From: Chrysochromulina tobinii
Lineage: Eukaryota; Haptophyta; Prymnesiales; Chrysochromulinaceae
NCBI GenBank assembly: GCA_001275005.1
Contig: JWZX01001299.1
Coordinates: 1-19,382 of the forward strand
Reading direction: 5' to 3'
DNA length: 19,382 bases
The translations under genes were made by a program, and so were the position numbers. Below the pieces are notes generated by a model. The model was given only the letters and a program-made list of their open reading frames with translations. It did not search any database and was not told the DNA's origin. Each line of letters begins with the position of its first letter. Position 1 is the stretch's first letter. This document shows, piece after piece, positions 1 to 8,973 of the stretch.

Positions 1-79
1 GGCGGGGGGCGGCAGGGGGCGGCGGGGTGGCGGCGACGACGATTCGCCTTCGTCACGCCTCCGGCGGCGCAGCCGCCGC

Positions 80-657
80 ATGATGCGCGACGATGAGGAC
101 GGTGAGGACGAGGAGGACGAGGACCATGCGCGAGCGCGTCGCCCTCGGCGCGCGTGCGTGGCGGCGGCCGCCGCGGCGGCGGAGGATGAGGACGAGGCGT
201 TGCCATCGTTCGAGGACGACGACGGCGACTGGCGGCGCGCGGGTCAGCGCGACAAGGTGCGGCGGAAGCGCCAGGCCGAGCAACGGCGTGACCAGGTGAG
301 GCGGCGCCGGCGCGTGGTCGATGACTCGGATGAGGACAGTGAGGAGGACGAGGAAGAGAGCTTCGGGGAGGAGGACGAGGACGAGGACGACGAGGACGAG
401 GACAGCGCAGTCAGCTACGACGATGACTCAGAGGAGGACGAGGACGAGGACGAGGACGAGGAGGACGAGGCCGAGAATCGGGTGCCACGAAACTCAAAGA
501 GGCGCGAGAGTCAATCTCGCCATCAATCTCGCCGCCCCTCGAAGCGTGCAGCAGCCAAGCGCGCGACTGCGGCGGTGGTGGCCGCACGTCGCGGCGGCGG
601 CGGCAGCAGCCGAGCCGGCGGTGGCAGCAGACGAGACCCCGAGCGTGCAGGCGCCCG

Positions 658-691
<34 letters not shown>

Positions 692-1573
692 AATGGCGAT
701 GGCGGCACCCGAGCGAGACGAAGCGAGGTGGAGGAGCTGGCCGCGGCTGCCGGCGCGAGCAGCAGCCCAGACGCCCATCTCGATCGTGCCGGGAGGCGGC
801 AGCGCCACTCGGCTCCTGCCCCCCCTGTGCGGCAGGTGGCACTGCAGCATGCCCTCACGCGCATTGGCGAGCGCGCTCCCACGACAGAACCGTTACCGCC
901 CGAGAAGAATTGGCTTCGTCGCAAGGAGTTAGTCGAGGCACATGCGATCGGCGAGGACGAGAATGACCATGGGTTTGAGCACCAGTGGTTCACCGCCCGA
1001 GTCGTCTCAGTGGACCGAAAGAACTGCCACGCGTTGCTCGAGTTCGAGGAGCTGCTGAACGACGATGGGCAGAGCAAGCTCATGGAACGGATTGAGCTCT
1101 CGAAGATCCGCCCGATACCCCCGAGCGGCGCCGCCCAGGTATGCCTTGACGACTGCCCCTGGAAGCCGGAGAGGGGCTTTGCCAAGTCGGTGGACTCGGC
1201 CGAGTACGCGGCGCAGCTTGCGTGGGTCCGAAGTCTACCGATCGGCGCGGCCGTTGAATGCTACGCTGATGACGCGTGGTGGGCCGGCGTATGCATGGGA
1301 GAGGTTTCTGTCGACGAGGCCCGCGCCCACGCCGACGCGTACGAGGCGGCCGTGGCGGCGGCCGCTGCGGAGGACCCAGCTGCCCCGTCTCCCGACCGGC
1401 CCGACCCCACCAACGAGGGCCCTCACTTTTTAGTACGCTACTTTGTGGACCCGTCCGCTGACAAGTGGGGCGCGCCGCACTTCGACCCGCGCTTCCTGCG
1501 GCCGCGGTGGGAGTTTGACGTCGACAAGACATTGTGGGAGCACGACGACGCGCTCTACGCGATCCTTGACTGA
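80..1573 (+). CDS. Tandem Agenet (Tudor-like) domain protein with acidic/basic disordered N-terminus, probably 5' partial
   Basis: Read from this ATG it is 497 residues. The frame stays open back to position 2 with no stop, so the true start may lie outside the window. Residues 1-135 alternate basic stretches with long Asp/Glu runs (densest about 82-132). Residues 150-250 are Arg/Gly/Ala-rich with a poly-Gly run from a (CGG)10 tract. The folded part follows: residues about 284-348 resemble an Agenet domain, with WFTARVVSVD, a FEELLNDDG strand and the typical RIELSKIRPIPP ending. Residues about 387-477 look like a second one (VECYADDAWWAGV, then FLVRYFVDP and RFLRPRWEF). Agenet domains in plants bind modified histone tails or nucleic acid, so a chromatin or RNA role in the nucleus is an inference. 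No enzymatic domain is visible. The reading frame is secure in the C-terminal half and less so in the low-complexity part. Confidence 0.72.
661..690 (+). repeat. (CGG)10 trinucleotide tract
   Basis: Perfect CGG repeat inside the Agenet-protein gene, read as poly-Gly in the coding frame. It lies in the disordered part of the protein and is likely length-polymorphic. Confidence 0.85.
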
Positions 1574-1659
1574 GAGAGAATTCTTCGAGAGAGTGTGAGA
1601 GAGAGAGATGCGCGGCTCGAGGAGAACTGGAGCGTGCAGAGAGAGAGAGAGAGAGCCCT
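1574..1659. repeat. GA-rich microsatellite between genes 1 and 2
   Basis: Interrupted GA/AG dinucleotide runs start directly at the stop codon of the Agenet gene and continue to about 1657. They fill the 3' end of that gene and the upstream flank of the calpain-like gene. No conserved reading frame is visible here. Confidence 0.7.
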
Positions 1660-1725
1660 GCGCCCACAGGCCTCAGGGCGGGTGAGTTTATGCGGACAGG
1701 CGTATGTTTCTTCACAGCCAATGTT

Positions 1726-1731
1726 TATAAT
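1726..1731 (+). promoter_or_regulatory. TATA-like motif upstream of calpain-like gene
   Basis: TATAAT in an AT-richer pocket, about 90 bases before the chosen ATG at 1822. Position and base composition fit a core promoter, which favours the 1822 start over the upstream in-frame ATG at 1690. It is based only on position and motif. Confidence 0.3.
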
Positions 1732-1821
1732 TCGACACCCTCGACACCGGTTCGGGGCGGTTCGGGCAAGCGGCGGGGGGCGAAAAGGGCCGCTGCGAAC
1801 GTTGGACGCGCAAAAGAGAGG

Positions 1822-4800
1822 ATGGTGAAGCCGGTGCAGAAGCAAGTACGTAACTCGTGGGGACCAGGCACCTCTGGCGGCTGCCCTCGCGTGCCCTCGT
1901 GGACGAAGAACCCGCAGTACCTCCTAACGCCGAGCGCGCCCGGCTCCTTCACGATCGTGCTCCGGTGCAATGCACAGCCGCTCCTGGACATTGGCTTCGT
2001 GGTGCTCAAGCAGCAGAGCGGCGACCGTGGCGGTCGCAAGACATCTCCAAAGGTGAGCAAGCGCGAGCTCGTGACTAAGACCACGTGGAAGCCCGTCGAC
2101 GTGCAGACGGCCGAGGTGGACCTGCCGCCTCTGGCGAGCGGCGAAGCACTGGGCTACATCATCGTGCCGTGCACCTTCGACCCTGGCCACCAGGCGGCCT
2201 TTGAGCTGTCTGTCGCCTCCGTGGCCGGCGTCGCCTTCACGCTCACCGAGCTCCGCGACGACGCCGGCGCGCCGTCGCGTCCGGCGGTGCAGCCAGTGAC
2301 TCTGACGGAGGCGAATGTCGCCGCCGCCAACGCGGCCAACGCCGCCTCGGGAGGGGTGCCGGCCAAGCTGCCCGCGGCCAAGGCGGCGGCCGCACCGGTC
2401 AGCGGTGGCGCGGCGGCAACGCCCTCCATCGCCAAGGCGGAGGTTCCGGTGGCCGAGAATGAGGTGCAGCCCATCTCGGAGGGCCAGGGCCTTTCTAAGA
2501 GGCAGCAGGCCGACGTGGCACGTCTCATCGCTGAGGCGGAGGCGGCGGCCGCGCAGAACGGTGGGCTGTTCGTGGACCCCAACTTTGTGGCGGGCCCGTC
2601 CTCACTCTGGGCGGACGGGCGCGCCCCGGGCGCCGAGCTGCGTGCGAGCGGGCTCCCGGCCGATCCCGTCATCGCGTGGCGCCGACCGTCCGAATTTGCG
2701 GCCGACCTGCCGTCAGGCTCGGGTGTGCCCCGGCTCTTCTCCGACGAGCGGAGCGGCGGCGTGAGCGGCGTGGTCGCCTCGGCGCTGCTCAACCACTGGC
2801 TCCTCGCCGCGTGCAACATCGTGGGCGGCGACCTGGGCGTGCTCGAGCGCGTCTTTGTCGACCGTTCACATGGCGCCCAGGGCTTCTATCTGGTACGCTA
2901 TTGCGTGGACGACCCAAATTCGGACGAGCCGCCAGAGCTCTGCATGCATGTGCTCACCACGGCGCCTCGTCCCCCTCCCCACAGGTACGCTTCTACGTGG
3001 ACGACCCAAAGTCGGACGACGACTGGCACGTGGTGATCGTGGACGACAGGCTGCCGTGCGGCAAGGACGGCCTTCCGTGCTTCGCGCGCACGCCCTCGCC
3101 CGCCGTGCTCTGGCTCCCGATCCTCGAGAAGGCCTTTGCCAAGTATAAGGGATGTTATGAGAAGACCGGCGGCGGCTCTGTCGAGGATGGACTTCTGTAC
3201 CTGACTGGCGGCCTGTCCCGCGAAGTGGGCGTGTTGCCCTCGAATGACCCCGAGCTCGTGGACGCGCTCTGGGGCCAGATGATGCAGTGGTGGCAGACTT
3301 CGCACGTCATCGGGTGCGAGCACCGCGTCGACGGCGAGCCGCCCGACGAGCTGACCCGAAAAGGGTTGCTCGCCAACCTGCCGTATTGCGTCATCGTGGG
3401 CGGCGAGTTCTACGGCCATCGGATGGTGAGGCTGCGCACCTTTTATGGCTATTCGGAGTGGCGCGGCAAGTGGGCCGACGACGACCCGTCGTGGACCACG
3501 CAGATGCGCCAGCTGATGGCGTACCGTAACAATAGCGAGGACGGCACGTTCTGGATGGGCTTCGACGACTTCGTGCTCTGGTTCAACGTGCTCTTCACGT
3601 GCCGGATGGCCGACGACCGCTGGACGAAACTCACCATGCGCTCGCGCTGGCAGGGCGCGACCGCGGGGGGCTGCTGCCCCAACTTCGCCACGTGGCGCTG
3701 CAACCAGCAGTGGCTGCTCACCACCAAGCAGCCGCTCCGCCTCACCATCTCCCTGTCCGTGCCGGCTCCCTCGAGCGCGTCCACCACGGACCACGAGGCA
3801 CTCTTCCCGCCCGAGGGTGCTCTAGGGATCACGATCCTCAAGGGCAACCCTGGCGCGGACGCCAAACGGCGCAAGCTGCTCCTCACCTCGGCCGACGAGC
3901 TCATTGTCCGAGCGGAGCCTCGACAGGTGCGCCGCCTCGTGCAGGACGTGACGCTCGAGCCGTCGGAGACGCCGTATGTGCTGCTGCCGCACACGTTCAC
4001 ACCAGGATGCGAGACTCCGTTCACGCTCGTGCTGCGCGCGGACGACGAGAACGACGACGGTCTTCCCGATTTCCATCTCGAGCCGGTGCGCCCCGAGACG
4101 GACTGGTACCAGAAGACGTTTGACGTAACCTGGGCGACAGCACTCGAGATTGTGTGCCAGCCCTCAGATCTTGCGAGCCCTCGAGACGATGGCAAGACCG
4201 CGGCGCTCAAGGCGGCACTCAGGCGTGATAAGCAGGCGGCGGGCGCGGACGACGACGACGACGACGACGATGGTAAGCCGGCCAAGCCCAATTTCGACTT
4301 CGGCGGCGCGCCGCCGGGCGGCCCGCCCAAATCGCGTGGCTTTGTGGCCAATCCTCAGATTGCCCTCAAGGCCGAGAAGGTGGGTCGCTTCTTCATAGTC
4401 GTCGATCAGCTTGGCGTCAACCTCGACGGCCGCATGAGCGAGGGCCCCTCGTCCGATATGTACCCCGAGGTGGGCGTCGCAGTCCTCGCCTCGGTCGCGG
4501 CGCTCGACGACGGCCGGCTGGACGACGGCGAGATCTTGCACGATGAGCGCGCTGCGGCTGACTCGGTCATGCTGGCGTGCGGTCTGGCCACCTCGGAGGT
4601 GGCGTACTGCGTGGTTCCCTACCTGGCCAGTCCGAAAAAGGCTCTCGCAGACCATCCCAACCTGCGCTGCCGCGTGTGCGTGTACGCTGACGTGCCCTTC
4701 ACGCTCGACAGCGGCGCACCGAAGCTTGGCGCCGAGCACGCGATGAAAGAGGACGGCACGTGCACGTGCTGGAACCTGGGGAAGATGCCCGATCAGCAGA

Positions 4801-4943
4801 ATGAGATGACGTGCCCCATTCTGCGCGTGTACAACTCGCTCAAGAAGATTGAGCGCGGCCTCGACCGGCAGCTCAAGTACCTCGACACGCTCGCCCCCTT
4901 CCCGCGCGAGGCCGGCCTTGCCAACCGTGACACGAGCGGTTGA
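1822..4943 (+). CDS. Calpain-like protein with degenerate catalytic triad (pseudo-calpain), one intron
   Basis: Exons 1822-2892 and 2985-4943 give 1009 residues. The phase-0 intron is required because the calpain core changes frame there. Order: a calpain domain III-like beta-sandwich (about 10-147, NSWGPGTSGGC and IIVPCTFDPG), an Ala-rich linker, a protease core (about 249-565, with VDPNF, VDDRLPC, LEKAFAKYKG, LTGG, FWMGFDDF), a second domain III-like unit (about 575-735, VLLPHTFTPGCETPF), an Asp8 linker (about 779-786), and a third domain III-like unit (about 813-935). In calpains the catalytic Cys, His and Asn sit in GDCW, GHAY and RNPWG. Here they read LNHW (His325), NLPY (Leu489) and RTFYG (Thr509), so cysteine-protease activity is not expected. 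It is more likely a scaffold or regulator. An in-frame ATG at 1690 would add 44 residues that look untranslated. The family call is strong; function is unknown. Confidence 0.85.
2893..2984 (+). other. Intron (92 nt, phase 0) in calpain-like gene, starts with a copy of the next exon
   Basis: GT at 2893 and AG at 2983-2984 restore the calpain reading frame (GFYL joined to VRFYVDDP). The first 35 bases match the first 35 bases of the downstream exon (2985-3019) at 31 positions. The intron copy even encodes VRYCVDDPNSDE against VRFYVDDPKSDD in the exon. The 3' part carries a core, GCATGCATGTGCTCACC, also found in the intron at 11819-11899. A pyrimidine tract and CCCACAG end it. The length is not a multiple of three, so retention would shift the frame. 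Confidence 0.85.
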
Positions 4944-5042
4944 CATGGACTTACGTAGTTAGCGAGTCCGTTGTCTCGTTGTCGTCTCGCCCTCACGGCT
5001 TTATCATGTACGGTCTTCAGTGCTCGGTTTGTCGGCTGGGTG

Positions 5043-5058
5043 GTACATGTTCATGTAC
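5043..5058. repeat. Short inverted repeat GTACATG-TT-CATGTAC
   Basis: Perfect 7-bp arms with a 2-base spacer, in the less GC-rich 222-base spacer between the calpain-like gene and the Pro-rich protein gene. It may be a protein-binding site or a chance palindrome. Confidence 0.4.
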
Positions 5059-5165
5059 AATCTGTTGTCTTGGCTGTGGAAGTAGTTTTGGAAAATGAAC
5101 CACTTGGCGTAGAAGCCGAGCCAAAAAAGGCGAATTCCTGTGGACTTCCTGTGTGTGGTCTCAGA

Positions 5166-6569
5166 ATGGAAAAGGTGTCCATGCAGAAGGTGCCCATGGC
5201 GGAGCCGATGGACGTGGACATGGACTCGAATTGGAGTCCAGGTCCAGGTTCTCCTTTCAGCTCTCCTTCCAATTCTCCTTTCAGCCTATCTACCCGCATG
5301 TATACTGCAACTTTCAGCTCTCCTTCCAGTTCTCCTTTCAGCCTTTCTACCCGCATGTATACTGCAACATGTGTTGTAGGGATTTTCCTATTCGTCACTG
5401 GCGGCTCCGTCTCGCTTGCAAGTCGTTTTGTGCCCACGCCCAAAGATCCCACGGAGGCCACAGGCCTGAGCGGCACGTCATGGCTACAACTCTCTCCATC
5501 TCGACCCTTACCCTCGGTGCCACCACTGCCGCCCTCGCCGCCTCTCGATCCTCCACCATCGCTGCCGCCACAACCGACGCCGCCGCTGATGCCGCCGCCG
5601 CTGATGCCGCCGCCGCGCTCGCCGCCGCCGCCGCCGCCGCCTCCTCAGCCTCGGTCGCCCTCGCCGTTTCCGCCCCCGCACCCCCCCAGCAACGCTGTTG
5701 AGGTCGCAAGTCGCCTCAACCTTCGCTTCCGAGCCGGTGCCGCCTCCAATGTGCTCAAAGAAGCGGGTGTGGTGATACATCAGTTCGATGGATACGAGGC
5801 ATCATGGAACGAGCCGTGGAAATGCCCATTAGACGGCCAGTTTGGTGGGCGGCTCAGCGCCATGCTCGCCTTTCGTGGCATGAGAGCTCGCCGTGATCGC
5901 GTGGCGGTGCCACTCATCAGCAATGACGGGGGCGTGGTCGTCAGCCCATCCATTCCCATCGCGTGCGCATACGGCGACGATGGCACGACGTATCGAGCAC
6001 GAGAGAATGGCTGCTATGACCAATGGTGCCAGCGCAAGGACCCGTACGCAGGTTCAGAGACTGGCGGCCGGAAACCGTGCGGCTTCGGCAGCCAGGGCCA
6101 GATCAACGCCGCATGGCGCCCGAGCGATCTCAACGTGATGCTCGGCTTGTACAACGAGCACTCGCAGCCCTACCGCACGCCATCCTTCTACTCTGGGTAC
6201 AATGAGCTCGTGTACGGCTGCAGGGCGTGGAACGAGCGCCTCGACCGAACAATCGAAGCCTTCTTCATCGTCCAGACCAACACTCCAATCGACCTGACGA
6301 ACAATCCGACGGCCCGCCGGCATCGCGACTTCCTCCAGCACACGCCTGGGCTGTCTCTGAGCAGTGCGGACCAGGTGCCTCTCCTAATCTTCAACCCACG
6401 CGACTGGGAGAGCCCCTTTAGCGTGGTTGGCGGGAGCCACGCCACGCCAGCTGTCACGCAGGCAAGGCAAAGATCTTGCCAAAGTGCGCCCTTATGGTGC
6501 ACGACTTGGACGTGTGATGGACCATGGTGTAGTGGAGGGCAGCTGCCCGAGCCTTGCACTAGGTGCTGA
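5166..6569 (+). CDS. Type II membrane protein with Pro-rich stalk and Cys-containing lumenal domain, unknown function
   Basis: 467 residues from the ATG at 5166. An in-frame ATG at 4971 would add 65 residues of doubtful coding character. A Ser/Pro N-terminus of about 68 residues contains a 19-residue segment present twice. One hydrophobic segment follows (CVVGIFLFVTGGSVSLA), then a Pro-rich stretch of roughly 65 residues built from PP, PS and PPL(M) units. The lumenal part starts at RLNLRFRAG and has the landmarks AGVVIHQFDG, GGVVVSPS, CAYGDDGTTYRARENGC, AAWRPSDLNVML, YNELVYG, TIEAFFI and VPLLIFN. I recall this arrangement from uncharacterised protein families that recur in haptophyte-type algal genomes; no enzyme signature is visible. 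The last 45 residues are Cys/Thr/Ser-rich and less convincing, so the 3' end could differ by an unrecognised intron. A secretory-pathway or cell-surface location is likely. Confidence 0.65.
   Translation: MEKVSMQKVPMAEPMDVDMDSNWSPGPGSPFSSPSNSPFSLSTRMYTATFSSPSSSPFSLSTRMYTATCVVGIFLFVTGGSVSLASRFVPTPKDPTEATGLSGTSWLQLSPSRPLPSVPPLPPSPPLDPPPSLPPQPTPPLMPPPLMPPPRSPPPPPPPPQPRSPSPFPPPHPPSNAVEVASRLNLRFRAGAASNVLKEAGVVIHQFDGYEASWNEPWKCPLDGQFGGRLSAMLAFRGMRARRDRVAVPLISNDGGVVVSPSIPIACAYGDDGTTYRARENGCYDQWCQRKDPYAGSETGGRKPCGFGSQGQINAAWRPSDLNVMLGLYNEHSQPYRTPSFYSGYNELVYGCRAWNERLDRTIEAFFIVQTNTPIDLTNNPTARRHRDFLQHTPGLSLSSADQVPLLIFNPRDWESPFSVVGGSHATPAVTQARQRSCQSAPLWCTTWTCDGPWCSGGQLPEPCTRC
5254..5367 (+). repeat. 57-bp tandem duplication (2 copies)
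   Basis: Copies at 5254-5310 and 5311-5367 match at 55 of 57 positions and encode the duplicated segment FSSPS(N/S)SPFSLSTRMYTAT just before the membrane segment. The unit is itself pyrimidine-rich and contains CTCCTTTCAG, which resembles a 3' splice site, so the duplication also multiplies possible acceptors. Confidence 0.85.
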
Positions 6570-6909
6570 GAGCTGCACTGCCGAGGCGCTCGGGAGCTGC
6601 ACACAGGATGCACTCAGGGTCGGGTTGAGGGTATACAACTTAGTACCGCGGCTGACGCGGGACGCGGTCTACCGACGCGCCACGCCGAACCCGCTTACTT
6701 TTCCTTACGTACAATGTACCGATCATCGATAATCCTTGATCGAAGACTCCTATACACTAATCGAATGTATTCCGTTCGCTCATCGCGTCCGGTCATCGCA
6801 TTCCGCGACGATGAAAACGGCCCGCCTCCGATTTCTGCAACGTATCGGCCGACGTCTACCGCCCTCTATGCTCGGCTGCCCTGGCGCTCGACCTTGAGGC
6901 ACCAGTGTC
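6570..6909. other. Convergent 3' spacer without recognised gene
   Basis: These 340 bases separate the stops of the Pro-rich protein gene (+) and the helicase gene (-). They are less GC-rich in the middle (about 6690-6780). I see no tRNA, no conserved coding frame and no clear polyadenylation signal. Transcript 3' ends of both genes should lie here. Confidence 0.5.
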
Positions 6910-8805
6910 TCACTCCGCAGCAGGGTCGGGCTCATCGCCCTCTGGCTCTGCCTCTGTCGACAGCAGCAAGAAGCCATCCTCGAGCCGCCGCCTGAGCTCG
7001 CTCAGGTCCTCGTCTCCCAAGGCCTCCGCTCCGTCCTCGTCCTCGAGCTTCATCAAGTCTAGGCCCAGCTCGGCCGCCGCCATGGCTCTGAGCGACGCGA
7101 GCTCTCCCTCACCAGACATAATGGAGGAGACCACGCCCTGGCCCGCCTGGCCTACGCGACCCGTCCTGCCGGCCACGTGTACATACTCCGCGGCACTGAG
7201 CGGCGGGAGCCCAAGTGTGAACACGTGCGTCACGTTGGCGAAGTCCAGGCCACGCGCCGTCGCGAGCGGCGCCACGAGCACGGAGGCGCTCTGGCCCGCC
7301 GCCACCCCCGGCTTGAAGCCCTGCTGCGCGCCACCCGCCCGTCGAAAGCGATCGGCGAGAAGCATCGGCTCCATCCCGGTCTCGGGCAGCAGCACCGCGA
7401 TCGCGTGGTCGCCCCACAGAGCGTCTCGGAGGGCCCTCGCCACCTCCTTAGCTGCGGGCTCGTCCGCCGCAAACACAACGGCTCGGGGACGTGGGCCGAG
7501 CGCCTGCACAGCGCTCTCGGCGGCCTCCTCGGCGAACGCCTCGGCGGCGGCCGCCTTCACAGCCCGCTCGTTCACAGCCCGCTCGTACGCGCGAAGGTCC
7601 GATCGCATCATGCGCACGAGGAGCAGCAGGCGCTCACCTTCAGTAGGCGCGAACGTCGCCTGGTGAATGAGCGACGGGGGCAGCGCCGTGCGCCGCTTGG
7701 GCACAGCCTCCCCCACAAAGGCCTCCGTCAGAGTCCGACTGCTTCCATCGCCCTCAGCGAGGCACGCTGGTGCACGGAGCAGCCCTCGCTCCATGACGGC
7801 AGCGATCACGCCGTCTGTGAGTGTCGCGCCGGCCACAAAGCGTACGCACGAGGGCGGCGCGCTCCGAAGCAGCCATTGGCACCCCGGCGCATCCAGCAGT
7901 GCATCTGCCTCATCGAGAATGATGGCCGCGAGCGAGCCCAGCGGCAAGGCATCGGTGGTAGCGGCGGCGGCAGAGGCCAATCCGTCCGGGGTCGTGATCA
8001 GGAGGTCGCAGTCGGCCGCACGCAATCCCGAGGCTGAGTCACCCGTCGTCCCGGCCCATAGGACGATGCGAGAGCCCTTAGGCCCTTTGAACTTGAACAG
8101 GGAGTCGCGGGCTCCCGGCTCCCACGTGCGGCTCGCCCTCGCGTAACCACCGAGCAGCGAGTAGGCTATGCCGCCCACCTGCTCGCACAGAGCCTCGTTC
8201 GGCACCACGATGATCGCGAGCGGAGCGCCGCGAAGCGTGAGCGACTCAGGGGTCGATTTGGCTCGCTCGGACCGCATGGTGATGAGAGCAGGCGCGAGGA
8301 CGGCCATAGCGTCAGTGGGCGAGAGATTCGGTGCGGAGGCCACGGCCTCGCTCGTGCGCACGCCGCGGGCTTCGAGTGGCTGAGCGAGGACCACAGCGAG
8401 CAGCGGCATGAGATACGCGAGCGTTTTTCCCGCGCCGGTCGCCGCTCTCAGGACAACATCCTGAGCCGGTCGGGCGGAGAAGGCTGCCACCTGGACAGGC
8501 GTTGGATAGCGAAACCCGAGTTTCTCGCACCGATCGAAGAGCCACGCTGGGACGAGCTCTGTCGGCCAGCCGGACGGCTTGGCGCCCGCGTCGGCAATCA
8601 GCTTTTTCAGCCGAGCGGCCTCGGCGTAGTCCTCGGCCTCCACTGCGGCGTTCATAGCAGTGATGGCCGCGTTGACATCGAATTCGTTGAACGATTGCAT
8701 GACAGCCGTGCGCTGTAGGCAGAGCAAGCGTGGCCCACGCGCCGCAGCGGGCCCACGCGATACAGCGAAAGCCATGGCGATCGCCGGAACCAACGACGTG
8801 AACAT
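6910..8805 (-). CDS. DEAD-box RNA helicase with UVR motif, probably plastid-targeted
   Basis: 631 residues from the ATG at 8805; the frame continues upstream to a GTG at 8820, but ATG is the expected start. The leader MFTSLVPAIAMAFAVSRG is hydrophobic and followed by an Arg/Ala-rich stretch, which fits a bipartite signal plus transit peptide. Residues about 43-72 form a UVR motif (AEDYAEAARLKKLI), a helical hairpin used for protein contacts in UvrB/UvrC and in some plastid proteins. The helicase core follows: Q-motif region FRYPTPVQ, Walker A ATGAGKT (about 122-128), TPDGL, DEAD (about 298-301), GAT in place of the usual SAT, RAVVFAADE, ATARGLD and HVAGRTGRVGQ. The ATPase residues are intact. 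Plastid helicases of this family act in rRNA maturation or RNA folding; the substrate is not visible. A second ATG, MQSFNEFD, would remove the leader. No introns are needed. Confidence 0.88.
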   Translation of the reverse strand: MFTSLVPAIAMAFAVSRGPAAARGPRLLCLQRTAVMQSFNEFDVNAAITAMNAAVEAEDYAEAARLKKLIADAGAKPSGWPTELVPAWLFDRCEKLGFRYPTPVQVAAFSARPAQDVVLRAATGAGKTLAYLMPLLAVVLAQPLEARGVRTSEAVASAPNLSPTDAMAVLAPALITMRSERAKSTPESLTLRGAPLAIIVVPNEALCEQVGGIAYSLLGGYARASRTWEPGARDSLFKFKGPKGSRIVLWAGTTGDSASGLRAADCDLLITTPDGLASAAAATTDALPLGSLAAIILDEADALLDAPGCQWLLRSAPPSCVRFVAGATLTDGVIAAVMERGLLRAPACLAEGDGSSRTLTEAFVGEAVPKRRTALPPSLIHQATFAPTEGERLLLLVRMMRSDLRAYERAVNERAVKAAAAEAFAEEAAESAVQALGPRPRAVVFAADEPAAKEVARALRDALWGDHAIAVLLPETGMEPMLLADRFRRAGGAQQGFKPGVAAGQSASVLVAPLATARGLDFANVTHVFTLGLPPLSAAEYVHVAGRTGRVGQAGQGVVSSIMSGEGELASLRAMAAAELGLDLMKLEDEDGAEALGDEDLSELRRRLEDGFLLLSTEAEPEGDEPDPAAE

Positions 8806-8973
8806 CGCGAGAGCACTCACTCGCTGAGTGCCACGCTCGCATTCTTCTGATTGACTTCCTCATCACAAACCTCTCCTCTCCCGCCTCCGTTCACACTACT
8901 GCAGTGTTCCCCCTTTCGTCAAAACCAGGATGGGTTCCAAGCCCCTCCCGAGCGCCCCGCTTCGTGGCGCCGC
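8806..8973. promoter_or_regulatory. Bidirectional promoter region between helicase and prolyl 4-hydroxylase genes
   Basis: The two ATGs point away from each other across 168 bases, so both promoters and 5' UTRs must overlap or lie within the other gene. The middle is pyrimidine-rich on the + strand (8851-8920). No TATA box is clear. A 20-base segment at 8847-8866 resembles the 3' end of the decamer-type introns described elsewhere in the window but ends CATCAC instead of CATCAG. Confidence 0.45.

Noticed and set aside
523-1185. Minus-strand open frame opposite the Agenet gene
   Set aside because: Composition is a reflection of the CGG/GAC-rich plus strand; no recognisable domain, and the Agenet pattern fixes the plus frame.
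1682-1717. GTGAGT to TTCACAG as a possible 5' UTR intron
   Set aside because: Consensus ends are good, but 36 bases is shorter than workable introns, and no coding frame depends on it.
2898-3794. Long minus-strand open frame opposite the calpain-like gene (298 residues)
   Set aside because: GC-driven mirror of a secure gene; Arg/His-rich with no domain pattern. The same applies to 3449-4351 and 4164-4946.
6690-6780. Possible tRNA or small RNA in the AT-richer spacer
   Set aside because: No T-loop GTTCRA motif with a matching acceptor stem could be found by eye.
6910-8383. Plus-strand Ser/Arg-rich open frames opposite the helicase gene
   Set aside because: All helicase motifs are present in order on the minus strand; the plus frames are low-complexity.
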